Assembly (NCBI RefSeq): GCF_014653115.1
Contig: NZ_BNAD01000002.1
Location: forward strand, 62,001 to 126,000
DNA from: Nocardioides flavus (ex Wang et al. 2016)
GTDB taxonomy: Bacteria; Actinomycetota; Actinomycetes; Propionibacteriales; Nocardioidaceae
Reading direction: 5' to 3'
Length of the DNA stretch: 64,000 nt
The notes below the pieces were generated by a model, which saw nothing but the letters and a program-made list of their open reading frames with translations, made no database searches and had not been told where the DNA came from. This document shows, piece by piece, positions 56,353 to 64,000 of the stretch. The translations under genes and the position numbers were made by a program. The stretch's first letter is position 1; each line of letters begins with the position of its first letter.

Positions 56353-57621
56353 ATGAACGACACCCCCGCACCGGGTTCGGCGACCGCCGTCGCCACCCGC
56401 CCCGTCGCGCCGCGCCAGCTCGACTGGCTGCGCACCGAGCTGGCCGACTGGACCTCGCAGGGCATCATCAGCGAGGACCAGGCCACGCGCATCTCGACCC
56501 GGGTCGCGACCCGGTACCCCGCCGAGCACCACGCCCGCCTCGGGATGGGCCGCGTCTTCCTCTACCTCGGCGCCGCCTTCGTCGGCGTCGGGCTCATCTG
56601 GCTGGTCGCCGCCAACCTCGACGACCTGTCGCCCCTCGCGCGGTTCCTGACCATCGCGGCGTTGTGGCTGGCCTTCCTCGTCGGCGGCGAGGTGCTCGCC
56701 TCGCGCCGTGCATCCGCGCCCGTGGTGGGTGCCGTACGGCTGCTGGCCGCCCTCGGCGCCGGTGCCGTGATCTTCCAGGCCGCGCAGTCGCTCCAGGTCC
56801 CGGCCTACGAGCCCCGCCTCGTCGGCCTGTGGGCCGTCGGGACGCTGCTGCACGCCTACGTGACCCGGGCGGTCATGCCGTTCCTCGTCGGCGTCGGCAC
56901 CGGTGTCACGTGGTGGTTCATGCAGCCCCTGTGGGACGCGCCCAACGGCCTCACGGTCGTGATGCTCATGGGGGCGGGGGCGGTCCTGGCCGCCGCGCTG
57001 GCGGTGCTGCACGACCGGTGGATCGAGGCCTTCGCCTGGACCTGGCGCACCGTCGCGGGCGGCATGGCGCTGCTGGCGCTGTTCGTCGCCGCCATCCCGG
57101 ACGTCGGCAGCGACGGGATCTCCTGGAGCACCTGGCTGGTGGTCGCGCTGGTCCTCGCCGGCGTCGCCACGCTCGCGGCAGCGCTCGTACGTCCCGGCGC
57201 GCGCATCCTGGAGCCGCTGGGCGCGGTGGTGGTCCTGGTGGCAGCGACCTTGATCGGTCTCTGGACCACTGGCACAGACACCTCCGACATCGACGCTGCC
57301 GACTGGGCGCACGCTGCGATCTCGGTCCTCGCCTACGTCGTCCTGGCTGTGGGCCTGGTGGCCCTCGGCACGCTGCGTGACCACCCGCCGCTCACCTGGA
57401 TGGCGATGATCGGGCTCGTCGGGTTCACGACCTTCCAGAGCTTCGCCGTCTTCGCCCCCATCGTCACGGGGGCCTGGCTCTTCGTCGTCCTGGGCACGGT
57501 CTTCCTCGGCACCGGCTTCCTCTTCGACCGGGCGCGCCGCGAGCTCGCCTCAGCCCTCGAGCCCGGCTCCGACGCGGGCCCCGGCTCGCGCCCCACCTCA
57601 CCGAAGGGAACCGAGCGATGA
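56353..57621 (+). CDS. DUF2157 membrane protein
   Basis: A 422-residue integral membrane protein. The N-terminal cytoplasmic DUF2157 segment (LRTELADWTSQGIISEDQATRI) precedes about ten to eleven hydrophobic helices from residue 75. Family function is unknown. GAGGG precedes ATG 56353. It overlaps the GDYXXLXY gene by 4 nt, a pairing that recurs in bacteria and suggests one membrane assembly. Confidence 0.85.
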   Translation: MNDTPAPGSATAVATRPVAPRQLDWLRTELADWTSQGIISEDQATRISTRVATRYPAEHHARLGMGRVFLYLGAAFVGVGLIWLVAANLDDLSPLARFLTIAALWLAFLVGGEVLASRRASAPVVGAVRLLAALGAGAVIFQAAQSLQVPAYEPRLVGLWAVGTLLHAYVTRAVMPFLVGVGTGVTWWFMQPLWDAPNGLTVVMLMGAGAVLAAALAVLHDRWIEAFAWTWRTVAGGMALLALFVAAIPDVGSDGISWSTWLVVALVLAGVATLAAALVRPGARILEPLGAVVVLVAATLIGLWTTGTDTSDIDAADWAHAAISVLAYVVLAVGLVALGTLRDHPPLTWMAMIGLVGFTTFQSFAVFAPIVTGAWLFVVLGTVFLGTGFLFDRARRELASALEPGSDAGPGSRPTSPKGTER

Positions 57622-58115
57622 ACCGCACCGTGACCACCGGCCTCGTCGCCGTGAGCCAGCTCGTCCTGGTCGGGCTGGGCGTCGCGCCGCAGCTGTCCGC
57701 CCGGGTGGCGGGCGACTCCTACCTCGTACGGGTGGCGCCGCTGGACCCGATCGACCCGTTCCGGGGGGCGTACGTCGCGCTCGACTACCCGGACCTGCGC
57801 CACGACGACTCGCAGTCCATGGTCGAGCCCGGGCTCGGCGCCCTGGACGACGGGGAGTCCGGCGACCTCTACATCAGCCTCGCCGAGGCCGACGGCGTCT
57901 GGAAGGCCTCGGACTGGTCGCGCGAGCGCCCCGAGGACGGCCCCTACCTGGCCTGCGACGACCGCTCGTGGCAGATCCGGTGCGGCATCGAGAGCTTCTT
58001 CCTGCCGCAGGACCAGGCGCGCGAGACCGAGGACCTGCTGCGCGACGGCGCCGTCGCGGAGCTCCGCGTCGACGGACGCGGCAACGCAGCCGTGGTGGAC
58101 GTGCGCGAGCCCTGA
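57618..58115 (+). CDS. GDYXXLXY-family membrane-anchored protein
   Basis: A 165-residue protein of the GDYXXLXY family; the name motif appears as FRGAYVALDYPDL (residues about 48-60), with Ala in place of the Asp. One N-terminal helix (TTGLVAVSQLVLVGLGVAPQL) anchors or exports a soluble domain. Function is unknown. It is coupled to the DUF2157 gene and converges with the MoaD-like gene. Confidence 0.82.
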   Translation: MNRTVTTGLVAVSQLVLVGLGVAPQLSARVAGDSYLVRVAPLDPIDPFRGAYVALDYPDLRHDDSQSMVEPGLGALDDGESGDLYISLAEADGVWKASDWSRERPEDGPYLACDDRSWQIRCGIESFFLPQDQARETEDLLRDGAVAELRVDGRGNAAVVDVREP

Positions 58116-58130
58116 GCCGCCGTCACGACC

Positions 58131-58406
58131 TCAGCCGCCGGCGACCGCCGGGATCACCGAGACCTGCACGCCGTCGGGCGTCGCGGTCTGCAGCTCGTCG
58201 AGGAAGCGCACGTCGTCGTTGCCGACGTAGACGTTGACGAAGCGCCGCAGCTGGCCCGCCTCGTCGAGGATCCTGCCCTTGATCCCGGCATAGCGGGCGT
58301 CGAGGTCGTCGAGCACGGCGGCGAGCGTGTCACCCTCCGCGGCGACCTCGGACTCGCCCCCGGTGTAGGTGCGGAGGATGGTGGGGATCCGTACGGAGAC
58401 GCTCAT
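58131..58406 (-). CDS. MoaD/ThiS-family sulfur carrier protein
   Basis: A 91-residue ubiquitin-fold sulfur carrier. The fold is visible as VRIPTILRTYTGGESEV, LAAVLDDLDARYAGIKGRI, FVNVYVGNDDVRFLD and the terminal VQVSVIPAVAGG. The C-terminal Gly-Gly is the site activated by adenylation and converted to a thiocarboxylate. ATG 58406 overlaps the thrC-like stop by 4 nt, so it is made together with that enzyme and shares the SAM riboswitch. No MoeB/ThiF activator is in the window. It may resemble CysO or HcyS functionally. Confidence 0.9.
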   Translation of the reverse strand: MSVSVRIPTILRTYTGGESEVAAEGDTLAAVLDDLDARYAGIKGRILDEAGQLRRFVNVYVGNDDVRFLDELQTATPDGVQVSVIPAVAGG

Positions 58407-59707
58407 GACTGGGGTCCTGCCTCTCGGAGGATGCCGGACGCCACGAAGGCGTCGTAGCTCGGGGCGATGGTGGCGGCGGCGCCGACCCGGTCGGACACCG
58501 CGTCGAGGGTCTTGAGGCCGTGGCCGGTGTTGATCACGACCGTCTCGAGGGAGGTGTCGAGCTGGCCGGTCTCCACGAGCTTCTTGAGCACGCCGACGGT
58601 GGTGCCGCCGGCGGTCTCGGTGAAGATGCCTTCCGTACGGGCCAGCAGCACGATCGCGTCGCGGACCTCGTCGTCGGTGATGTCCTCGACCGCCCCGCCC
58701 GTGCGGCGGCAGATGTCGAGGACGTAGATGCCGTCCGCGGGGTTGCCGATCGCCAGGCTCTTGGCGATGGTGTCGGGCTTGACCGGGCGGATCGCGTCGG
58801 TCTCGGCCTTGTAGGCCACGGACACCGGCGAGCAGCCGGTCGCCTGCGCGCCGAACACCTTGTAGGGCTTGTCCTCGACGAGGCCGAGGGCGATGAGCTC
58901 CTGGAACGCCTTGTCGACCTTGGTCAGCTGCGAGCCCGAGGCGACCGGGATGACGATCTGGTCGGGCAAGCGCCAGCCGAGCTGCTCGGCGATCTCGTAG
59001 CCGAGGGTCTTGGAGCCCTCGGCGTAGAACGGGCGCACGTTGACGTTGACGAACGCCCAGCCCTCCTCCTCGCCGGCGATCTCGGAGGCGAGCTTGTTGA
59101 CGTCGTCGTAGTTGCCGTCGACTGCGACGAGCTTCTCGGTGAAGACCGCCGAGTTGACCTTCTTCGGCGTCTCGAGGTTGCTCGGGATGAAGACCACGGT
59201 GGGGATCCCGGCGCGGGCACCCGCCGCGGCGACGGCGTTGGCGAGGTTGCCGGTCGAGGGGCAGGCGAAGACCTTCGCGTCGAGCTCGCGGGCGGCGCTC
59301 AGGGCGCACGCGACCACGCGGTCCTTGAACGAGTTGGTCGGGTTGGTCGAGTCGTCCTTGACCCACAGCTTCTCGAGGCCGAGCTCGCGGGCGAGGTTCT
59401 TCGCCTCGAGCAGACGCGTGAACCCGGGCTCGGTGTTGGGGCTCTGCTCGATGTCGGTGGGCACCGGCAGCAGCGCCTTGTAGCGCCAGATGTTGCGGGG
59501 TCCGGCGGCGATCTCCTCGCGGGTCACCGTCGGGAAGTCGTAGGCCACCTCCAGTGGCCCGAAACACTCGGGACAGGCGTACGACGGGCCCAGCTCGACC
59601 TCGTGGCCGCACTCCCGGCAGGCCAGGGAGCGGGCGTTGCCGAAGGCACCCTCCCGGAGTCCGTGGCGCCGGGTCGTGCTCGTGGTCTCGTCCAGCAGGG
59701 TGCTCAT
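58403..59707 (-). CDS. thrC: Threonine synthase-like PLP enzyme
   Basis: A 434-residue fold-type II PLP enzyme annotated as threonine synthase, which converts O-phosphohomoserine to threonine. The PLP lysine is K128 (TNPTNSFKDRVV); CPSTGNLANAV and VIPVASGSQL bind phosphate and PLP. An N-terminal zinc ribbon uses C30, C33, C45 and C48, which compact ThrC proteins lack. The start is ATG 59707, after a strong AAGGAGGA. The gene is headed by a SAM riboswitch and coupled to a sulfur carrier gene, neither expected for plain threonine synthesis. It may be a diverged homologue that accepts sulfur; that is inference. Confidence 0.9.
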   Translation of the reverse strand: MSTLLDETTSTTRRHGLREGAFGNARSLACRECGHEVELGPSYACPECFGPLEVAYDFPTVTREEIAAGPRNIWRYKALLPVPTDIEQSPNTEPGFTRLLEAKNLARELGLEKLWVKDDSTNPTNSFKDRVVACALSAARELDAKVFACPSTGNLANAVAAAGARAGIPTVVFIPSNLETPKKVNSAVFTEKLVAVDGNYDDVNKLASEIAGEEEGWAFVNVNVRPFYAEGSKTLGYEIAEQLGWRLPDQIVIPVASGSQLTKVDKAFQELIALGLVEDKPYKVFGAQATGCSPVSVAYKAETDAIRPVKPDTIAKSLAIGNPADGIYVLDICRRTGGAVEDITDDEVRDAIVLLARTEGIFTETAGGTTVGVLKKLVETGQLDTSLETVVINTGHGLKTLDAVSDRVGAAATIAPSYDAFVASGILREAGPQS

Positions 59708-59719
59708 GAAGTCCTCCTT

Positions 59720-59854
59720 CTCATCTGTCCCCGCGACTCTCGCGTGGGCCGGATTTGGCACCTGCTCCCGCGACTGCCGGACGATTCCGGACAGGAGGCT
59801 CGCGAGTGGTTGCCGGGACTTCGACGGGCCGTTCCCTCAGTCCCTCATGATGAG
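59720..59854 (-). ncRNA. SAM riboswitch (SAM-I/SAM-IV clan) leader of the thrC-like operon
   Basis: Minus-strand RNA of about 135 nt. P1 pairs CUCAUC (59854-59849) with GAUGAG (59725-59720), directly before the AAGGAGG site. Core motifs of the SAM-I clan are present in order: GAGGGA, then CGGCCCGUCGAAGUCCCGG followed by CAACC (59840-59808 region), a P3 hairpin, GGUGCCAAAUCC (59762-59751), a P4 hairpin, and AGAUGAG closing P1. A CCUCCU stretch inside the aptamer (59798-59793) can pair with the Shine-Dalgarno AGGAGG (59718-59713). Control is probably at translation. Confidence 0.9.
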
Positions 59855-59861
59855 CAGGCTC

Positions 59862-59867
59862 AGCCTA
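59862..59867 (-). promoter_or_regulatory. -10 element (TAGGCT) of the riboswitch-thrC-moaD transcript
   Basis: TAGGCT on the minus strand predicts a start near 59855, so the RNA would begin at the first base of the aptamer P1 stem. Confidence 0.6.
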
Positions 59868-59945
59868 GGCGCGTCGTCTCACGATGCGCACATCGAGTCC
59901 AGCATGTGGTCGCCGCACCATGGCGCCGCCGCCCCGGGCGACGGG

Positions 59946-60776
59946 TCAGCGGCGGCGGGCGAGGTCGCCCAACAGCTCGACCACGCCGGGCGGACCGTCG
60001 ACGACGACGTCGGCGAGGCGTACGAGGTCGGGCTGCTCCTGCGAGGCCGAGCACACCACCAGTCCCGGCAGCCCGTCGGCGCGCAGCGCGCGGACGGCCT
60101 CGAAGGCCTCGACGTCGCCGAGGTCGTCCCCACCGAAGACCACCCCGACCGCCTCCTGCTCGGCGACGAAGGCGCGCAGGGCCTGGCCCTTGTGCATGTC
60201 TCCCGAGCGCACCTCGATGACGTTGCGGCCGGGCTCGATGGTGAGGCGGTGACGCTCGGCCAGGGCCGCGATCGGCTTCACGAGGCGCTCGAAGGCTCCG
60301 GCGGGGTCGTCCATCCGCCGGGTGTGCACCGCGACGGCGAGCCCCTTCTCCTCGACGTAGGCCTCGGCAGCGCCGGCGCTGCGGAGCACCTGGGGCAGCT
60401 CGCGCTCGAAGCTCGCCAGCCCCGCCGGCGGGCGCGGCGAGCGGATCCGCTGCTCGGTGGCCGACCACCTCTCGTTGCCGTACTGGCCGAACACGAAGAG
60501 CTCGGCCCCCCGGTCGAGCATGGCGTCGCCGAGGGCGTCGAGGTCGCCCATCGCGATCGCCTGGCGGGCCGGACGACCGGTGATCACCGCGACGGCACGC
60601 ACCGCCTCCGCGAGCTCGAGGAGGGCACCGGGCGCACCGGGGTGCAGGCGCGCCGCCTCCGGGTCGTCCACCACCGGTGAGAGGGTGCCGTCGAAGTCGA
60701 GGCCGACGACCACTCCGTCCAGGACGTCGCGCACGGCGTCGTAGTGGGCGCGCGCGTCGTCGGAGGTGAACTCCAT
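59946..60776 (-). CDS. otsB: Trehalose-6-phosphate phosphatase
   Basis: A 276-residue HAD-superfamily enzyme that dephosphorylates trehalose 6-phosphate to trehalose. The HAD nucleophile pair is D27 and D29 (VGLDFDGTLSPVV); VAVITGRPARQ is motif II, and the metal-binding end is VVFGGDDLGDVEAF. The trehalose-phosphatase signature RNVIEVRSGDMHKGQAL is clear. ATG 60776 follows GGTGAG; a TTG lies four codons upstream. It lies near, but not next to, otsA. Confidence 0.94.
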   Translation of the reverse strand: MEFTSDDARAHYDAVRDVLDGVVVGLDFDGTLSPVVDDPEAARLHPGAPGALLELAEAVRAVAVITGRPARQAIAMGDLDALGDAMLDRGAELFVFGQYGNERWSATEQRIRSPRPPAGLASFERELPQVLRSAGAAEAYVEEKGLAVAVHTRRMDDPAGAFERLVKPIAALAERHRLTIEPGRNVIEVRSGDMHKGQALRAFVAEQEAVGVVFGGDDLGDVEAFEAVRALRADGLPGLVVCSASQEQPDLVRLADVVVDGPPGVVELLGDLARRR

Positions 60777-60834
60777 GGACTCACCCAACCACGCGGGGCC
60801 CGCGCACGCCGAACCGTCCCGGCGACCGGGCGCC

Positions 60835-61374
60835 TCAGCGGGGCGCGTCGGCGGTGAGGATGACCGTCAGCCGGTCGCGCTTCATCACGCCCACGGCGGG
60901 TGCCGTGCGCTTGATGCCGAGGTCGAGGGCGAGCTGCTTGCCGGCCGCCTCGAGCCGCGGCGGGAAGTAGACGGTGCTGGTCGGGATGAGCCCCTGCCAG
61001 TTGTCCTCACCCACGACCGACCAGCCGACGCCGGTGGCCCGGGCGGCAGTGGCGGCCGCGAGGCCCTTGATGCCGGAGTTGTTGTAGACCTCGACGTAGA
61101 CCTCGCCGCGCTGGACCCGCGGCTTGGGCTTGGCGGCCTTGGTCTCGGTCGGGGTCGCCTCGGGCTCGACCGAGGGCGACTGCTCGGCGCTGGCGATCGT
61201 GGCGGTGTCGACCCGACGCTCGGTCGGCGCCTGGTCGCGTGTGGCGATGAAGGTGATCGACGCCATGGCGACGGCCAGGACGGAGAGCATCACGAGCGGC
61301 GACGGGAACGCCACGCCGCGCTCGTCGCGAGCGCGGCGGTGCGGGGAACGGCCGGGACTGGGGAAGGAGGCCAT
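60835..61374 (-). CDS. LytR C-terminal domain protein
   Basis: A 179-residue membrane-anchored protein. One N-terminal helix (PSPLVMLSVLAVAMASITFIA) is followed by a Pro/Glu/Thr linker and a LytR_C domain (about residues 90-175: EVYVEVYNNSGIKGLAAATAARATGVGWSVVGEDNW, STVYFPPRLEAAGKQLALDLG). In actinobacteria such stand-alone domains occur with LCP cell-wall ligases; no catalytic part is present here. ATG 61374 is chosen over TTG 61389. It lies 42 bp after the DUF3263 gene. Confidence 0.85.
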   Translation of the reverse strand: MASFPSPGRSPHRRARDERGVAFPSPLVMLSVLAVAMASITFIATRDQAPTERRVDTATIASAEQSPSVEPEATPTETKAAKPKPRVQRGEVYVEVYNNSGIKGLAAATAARATGVGWSVVGEDNWQGLIPTSTVYFPPRLEAAGKQLALDLGIKRTAPAVGVMKRDRLTVILTADAPR

Positions 61375-61416
61375 GGGGAAGGTGACCAATCGTGAGTGGG
61401 TGGGTCTTCGCGTGGG

Positions 61417-61710
61417 TCAGATCTCGAAGCCGAGGCGGCGCGCGGAGCGCTGCCGCTGGCGCGACGCGCGGAGCCGGCGCAGTCGACGCACGAGGAGCGG
61501 GTCGGCCTCGAGGGCCTCGGGACGGTCGATGAGGGCGTTGAGGACCTGGTAGTAGCGGGTCGAGGACATGTCGAACTTGTCGCGGACGGCCTGCTCCTTG
61601 GCGCCGGCGTACTTCCACCAGTGGCGCTCGAACTCGAGGATGTCGCGGTCGCGCTGGCTCAGCCCGGCAGCAGTCTCCTGCTCGGTTGGGACGTGCTTCG
61701 CTGCGTCCAT
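61417..61710 (-). CDS. DUF3263 helix-turn-helix protein
   Basis: A 97-residue actinobacterial protein of DUF3263. The helix-turn-helix-like region is ILEFERHWWKYAGAKEQAVRDKFDMSSTRYYQVLNALID, followed by a very basic tail RRLRRLRASRQRQRSARRLG. Function is unknown, but DNA binding is plausible. GGAGGAG precedes ATG 61710. It pairs with the LytR_C gene downstream, an arrangement conserved in actinobacteria as far as I recall. Confidence 0.88.
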   Translation of the reverse strand: MDAAKHVPTEQETAAGLSQRDRDILEFERHWWKYAGAKEQAVRDKFDMSSTRYYQVLNALIDRPEALEADPLLVRRLRRLRASRQRQRSARRLGFEI

Positions 61711-61753
61711 GCGTGTGCTCCTCCTCGACCCCACGTCCGCCCGTGGCCGGGTG

Positions 61754-61769
61754 GACTGGGTCCAGTCTA
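61754..61769 (-). promoter_or_regulatory. Promoter of the DUF3263-LytR_C operon with overlapping inverted repeat
   Basis: A -10 TAGACT (61769-61764, minus) overlaps a perfect inverted repeat GACTGG-GT-CCAGTC (61754-61767) that would span -10 and start site. The repeat could be an operator, possibly for DUF3263 itself. Confidence 0.4.
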
Positions 61770-61876
61770 GGCGACGAACCACAACGATGTCATTCGCCTC
61801 CGGCGAGTCGTCTGGACAAACCGGAGCCCGTCCACGAGGGACACCGCGGGGTGGTCTCGGTGTCACCACGCGTCGA

Positions 61877-61882
61877 TAGGGT
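61877..61882 (+). promoter_or_regulatory. -10 element (TAGGGT) of otsA
   Basis: TAGGGT is six bases before GTG 61889, consistent with a leaderless transcript. Confidence 0.55.
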
Positions 61883-61888
61883 GGCGAC

Positions 61889-63331
61889 GTGAGCCAAGCG
61901 CCCCAGGCAGACCTCGTGATCGTGGCCAACCGCCTGCCCGTGGACCGGGTGCGCCAGCCGGACGGCACCGATTCCTGGCGTCGCTCCCCCGGCGGCCTGG
62001 TCACCGCGCTCGAGCCGGTGCTGCGCGCCAACGACGGCGCGTGGATCGGCTGGCCCGGATCCGCCGACGACGACGACTTCGAGCCGTTCGTCGAGGACGG
62101 GCTCTCCCTGGTGCCGGTGTCTCTGAGCGCGCAGGAGGTCGAGGAGTTCTACGAGGGGTTCTCCAACGGCACCCTCTGGCCGCTCTACCACGACGTCGTC
62201 GCCAAGCCCGAGTTCCACCGGGAGTGGTGGGACTCCTACGTCACGGTCAACCAGCGATTCGCCGACCGGGCCGCCGAGGTGGCGGCCGAGGGGGCGACGG
62301 TCTGGGTGCAGGACTACCAGCTCCAGCTGGTGCCGCAGATGCTGCGGGCCCGCCGCCCCGACCTGAGGATCGGCTTCTACCTCCACATCCCGTTCCCGCC
62401 GGCCGAGCTGTTCTCCCAGCTCCCGTGGCGCCGCCAGATCCTCGAGGGCCTCCTCGGGGCGGACCTCATCGGCTTCCAGCTGCCCGGCGCGGCGGCCAAC
62501 TTCGTACGCCTCGTGCGCAGCCGCGTCGGTCACAAGACCCACCGCGACACCATCTACCTGCCCGACGGGCGGCCCGTGAAGGCGACCGCCTTCCCCATCT
62601 CGATCGACACCGCGGGCTTCGAGGAGCTCGCCCGGTCCGAGGACGTCGAGAAGCGCGCGGCCGAGATCCGTGATGCCCTGGGCAATCCCCGCCGGATCTT
62701 CCTCGGCGTCGACCGCCTCGACTACACCAAGGGCATCCACTCGCGCCTGCGCGCCTTCGGCGAGCTGGTCCGCGACGGCCAGCTCGACGTCGAGGACGCC
62801 GTGTTCGTCCAGGTCGCCACGCCCTCGCGCGAGCGCGTCGAGCAGTACCGCGTCCTCCGCGACGAGATCGAGCTCCTCGTGGGCCGGATCAACGGCGACC
62901 ACGGCCGCATCGGCCGCCCGGCCATCTCCTACATGCACTCCTCCTACCCCCGCGAGGAGATGGCCGCCCTCTACCGGGCCGCCGACGTGATGGTGGTGAC
63001 GCCCTTCCGTGACGGCATGAACCTCGTCGCCAAGGAGTACGTCGCCTGCCGGTTCGAGGACGACGGCGCGCTGGTGCTCTCGGAGTTCGCCGGTGCGGCC
63101 CAGGAGCTGCGCCAGGCCTGGCTGGTCAACCCCTACGACATCGACGGGATGAAGTCCGCGCTGCTCGAGGCCTACGCGGCCGACGCGAAGGAGACCGCGC
63201 GGCGCATGCGTGCGATGCGCAAGACCGTCGTGGCCAACGACGTCGCCAAGTGGGCGGCCGACTTCCTGCGCGAGCTCGAGGCACTGCCCGACCACCACGA
63301 CAAGACGGTGCGCCAGTCGCGCGTGCGCTGA
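61889..63331 (+). CDS. otsA: Trehalose-6-phosphate synthase
   Basis: A 480-residue GT20 glycosyltransferase that joins UDP- or ADP-glucose and glucose 6-phosphate. Signature segments are [57 protein letters not shown], the donor-binding [11 protein letters not shown] and [20 protein letters not shown] 61889 lies six bases after -10 TAGGGT. It converges with the glutamate synthase-like gene. OtsB, on the other strand 1.1 kb away, completes the pathway. Confidence 0.96.
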   Translation: MSQAPQADLVIVANRLPVDRVRQPDGTDSWRRSPGGLVTALEPVLRANDGAWIGWPGSADDDDFEPFVEDGLSLVPVSLSAQEVEEFYEGFSNGTLWPLYHDVVAKPEFHREWWDSYVTVNQRFADRAAEVAAEGATVWVQDYQLQLVPQMLRARRPDLRIGFYLHIPFPPAELFSQLPWRRQILEGLLGADLIGFQLPGAAANFVRLVRSRVGHKTHRDTIYLPDGRPVKATAFPISIDTAGFEELARSEDVEKRAAEIRDALGNPRRIFLGVDRLDYTKGIHSRLRAFGELVRDGQLDVEDAVFVQVATPSRERVEQYRVLRDEIELLVGRINGDHGRIGRPAISYMHSSYPREEMAALYRAADVMVVTPFRDGMNLVAKEYVACRFEDDGALVLSEFAGAAQELRQAWLVNPYDIDGMKSALLEAYAADAKETARRMRAMRKTVVANDVAKWAADFLRELEALPDHHDKTVRQSRVR

Positions 63332-63346
63332 GCCCGTACGCGCCGG

Positions 63347-64000
63347 TCAGGCGCGCTCGCTCGTCCCGACGCCGGCGCCGTGGGTGGCGTCCTGGGCCAC
63401 CATGATCGACTCGATCTCCTCCGCCAGGTGCGGGCCGAGGCGCCGCCAGGACGGGTCGTAGCCGTAGATCGAGCCGAGGCCGACGGCCGAACGGGTGCCG
63501 TCGAGGAGGTCGACGTCCGCCGGAGCGATGAGTCCCGGGTGCACGACCCCGACGGCCTCGGCGACCTTGAGCAGGTCGCGGCGGAAGGAACGGATGTAGT
63601 TCGCGGCCCGCACGCTCTTGAGGCCGACGTCGAGACCGCGCGTGTAGCGCGGGTTCTGGGTGGCCACGCCCACCGGGCAGTGGTCGGTGTGGCACTTCTG
63701 CGCCTGGATGCAGCCGATGGCCATCATGGCCTCCCGGCCGACGTTGACCATGTCGGCGCCCAGGGCGAACGCGACCACCGCGTTCTCCGGGATGCCGAGC
63801 TTGCCGGCGCCGACGAAGACCACGTCGTCGCTCAGCCCCGCGGCGGCGAAGCGCCGGTAGACCTCGGCGAAGGCGATGCGGAAGGGGTAGGCGACGGAGT
63901 CGGCGAAGATCATCGGCGCGGCACCGGTGCCGCCCTCACCGCCGTCGATGTTGACGAAGTCCACCCCGCGCCCGCCGCGCGCCATCTCCTCGGTCAGCTC
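63347..64000 (-). CDS. FMN-binding glutamate synthase family protein (partial)
   Basis: The C-terminal 217 or so residues of a GltB-type FMN barrel, cut by the right edge of the window. Visible are the FMN-phosphate site VDFVNIDGGEGGTGAAP, VGAGKLGIPENAVVAFALGADMVNVGREAMMAIGCIQAQKCHTDHCPVGVATQ with the three cysteines of the [3Fe-4S] cluster (C-x5-C-x4-C type), and NYIRSFRRDLLKVAEAVG. The N-terminal part cannot be seen, so it is not known whether it is the short stand-alone family or full GltB. Confidence 0.9.
   Translation of the reverse strand, partial: ELTEEMARGGRGVDFVNIDGGEGGTGAAPMIFADSVAYPFRIAFAEVYRRFAAAGLSDDVVFVGAGKLGIPENAVVAFALGADMVNVGREAMMAIGCIQAQKCHTDHCPVGVATQNPRYTRGLDVGLKSVRAANYIRSFRRDLLKVAEAVGVVHPGLIAPADVDLLDGTRSAVGLGSIYGYDPSWRRLGPHLAEEIESIMVAQDATHGAGVGTSERA

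Noticed and set aside
63340..63354. GCGCC-GGTCA-GGCGC repeat between otsA and the glutamate synthase-like gene.
   Set aside because: The 5-bp arms include the stop codon of the minus-strand gene and are easily expected by chance at this GC content.

Overview
The window is about 72% G+C chromosomal DNA with many GTG starts, short intergenic gaps and -10-like TANNNT hexamers placed 6-7 nt before start codons (leaderless genes). Actinobacterial-only families (DUF2530, DUF3027, DUF3263, LytR C-terminal, CGNR zinc finger, bacterial XPB) point to a high-GC actinomycete, most like Nocardioides or a close relative; the genus is inference. There are 60 protein genes, the last cut by the window edge. 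I saw no rRNA, tRNA, CRISPR array, insertion sequence or prophage. No gene-free stretch exceeds about 240 bases.

Layout. 1-4.5 kb: str operon rpsL-rpsG-fusA-tuf (minus) with a clear -35/-10 promoter and a long leader. 4.5-9.8 kb: MFS exporter and its MarR regulator, a purine permease followed by a very long palindrome, DUF2530-methyltransferase, DUF3027. 9.9-14 kb: MFS protein, extended cold-shock protein, secreted subtilase. 14-17 kb: PP2C-FHA-RDD/FHA signalling operon. 17.2-21.7 kb: helicase-associated protein, CGNR zinc-finger protein and XPB helicase. 21.7-24.7 kb: MpaB-like oxygenase, HD protein, GntR regulator, and an AlkB-like dioxygenase behind a perfect LexA box.

24.6-30.4 kb: a GAF/SARP-like regulator followed by coxSLMG, a form II CODH-like molybdenum hydroxylase. 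Its accessory genes (MobA-like, coxD, coxE, xdhC/coxI) lie at 35.2-38.9 kb, separated by an HNH (DUF222) endonuclease, a secreted repeat protein, a GNAT and an EEP-fold protein. 39-40.4 kb: DsbA-VKOR disulfide pair. 40.4-50.6 kb: narGHJI plus a CBS-domain gene, divergent from two nitrate/nitrite transporters, with a DosR/DevR-like box between them.

50.6-53.7 kb: lipoprotein, helical protein, monocistronic groEL with two CIRCE operators. 53.7-58.1 kb: ATP-grasp/methyltransferase pair, SGNH hydrolase, DUF2157 and GDYXXLXY membrane proteins. 58.1-59.9 kb: a threonine-synthase-like gene and a MoaD/ThiS sulfur carrier behind a SAM riboswitch. 60-63.3 kb: otsB, LytR_C, DUF3263 and divergent otsA (trehalose). 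The right edge cuts a glutamate-synthase-type FMN protein.

Most promising for new biology: (1) the SAM-riboswitch thrC-like/sulfur-carrier operon, suggesting a methionine-side sulfur transfer role; (2) the SARP-type heptad repeats exactly 8 bp upstream of the cox -10; (3) the LexA-controlled AlkB homologue; (4) DosR-like boxes at nar and upstream of dsbA-vkor; (5) two overlapping palindromes at 6368-6435.
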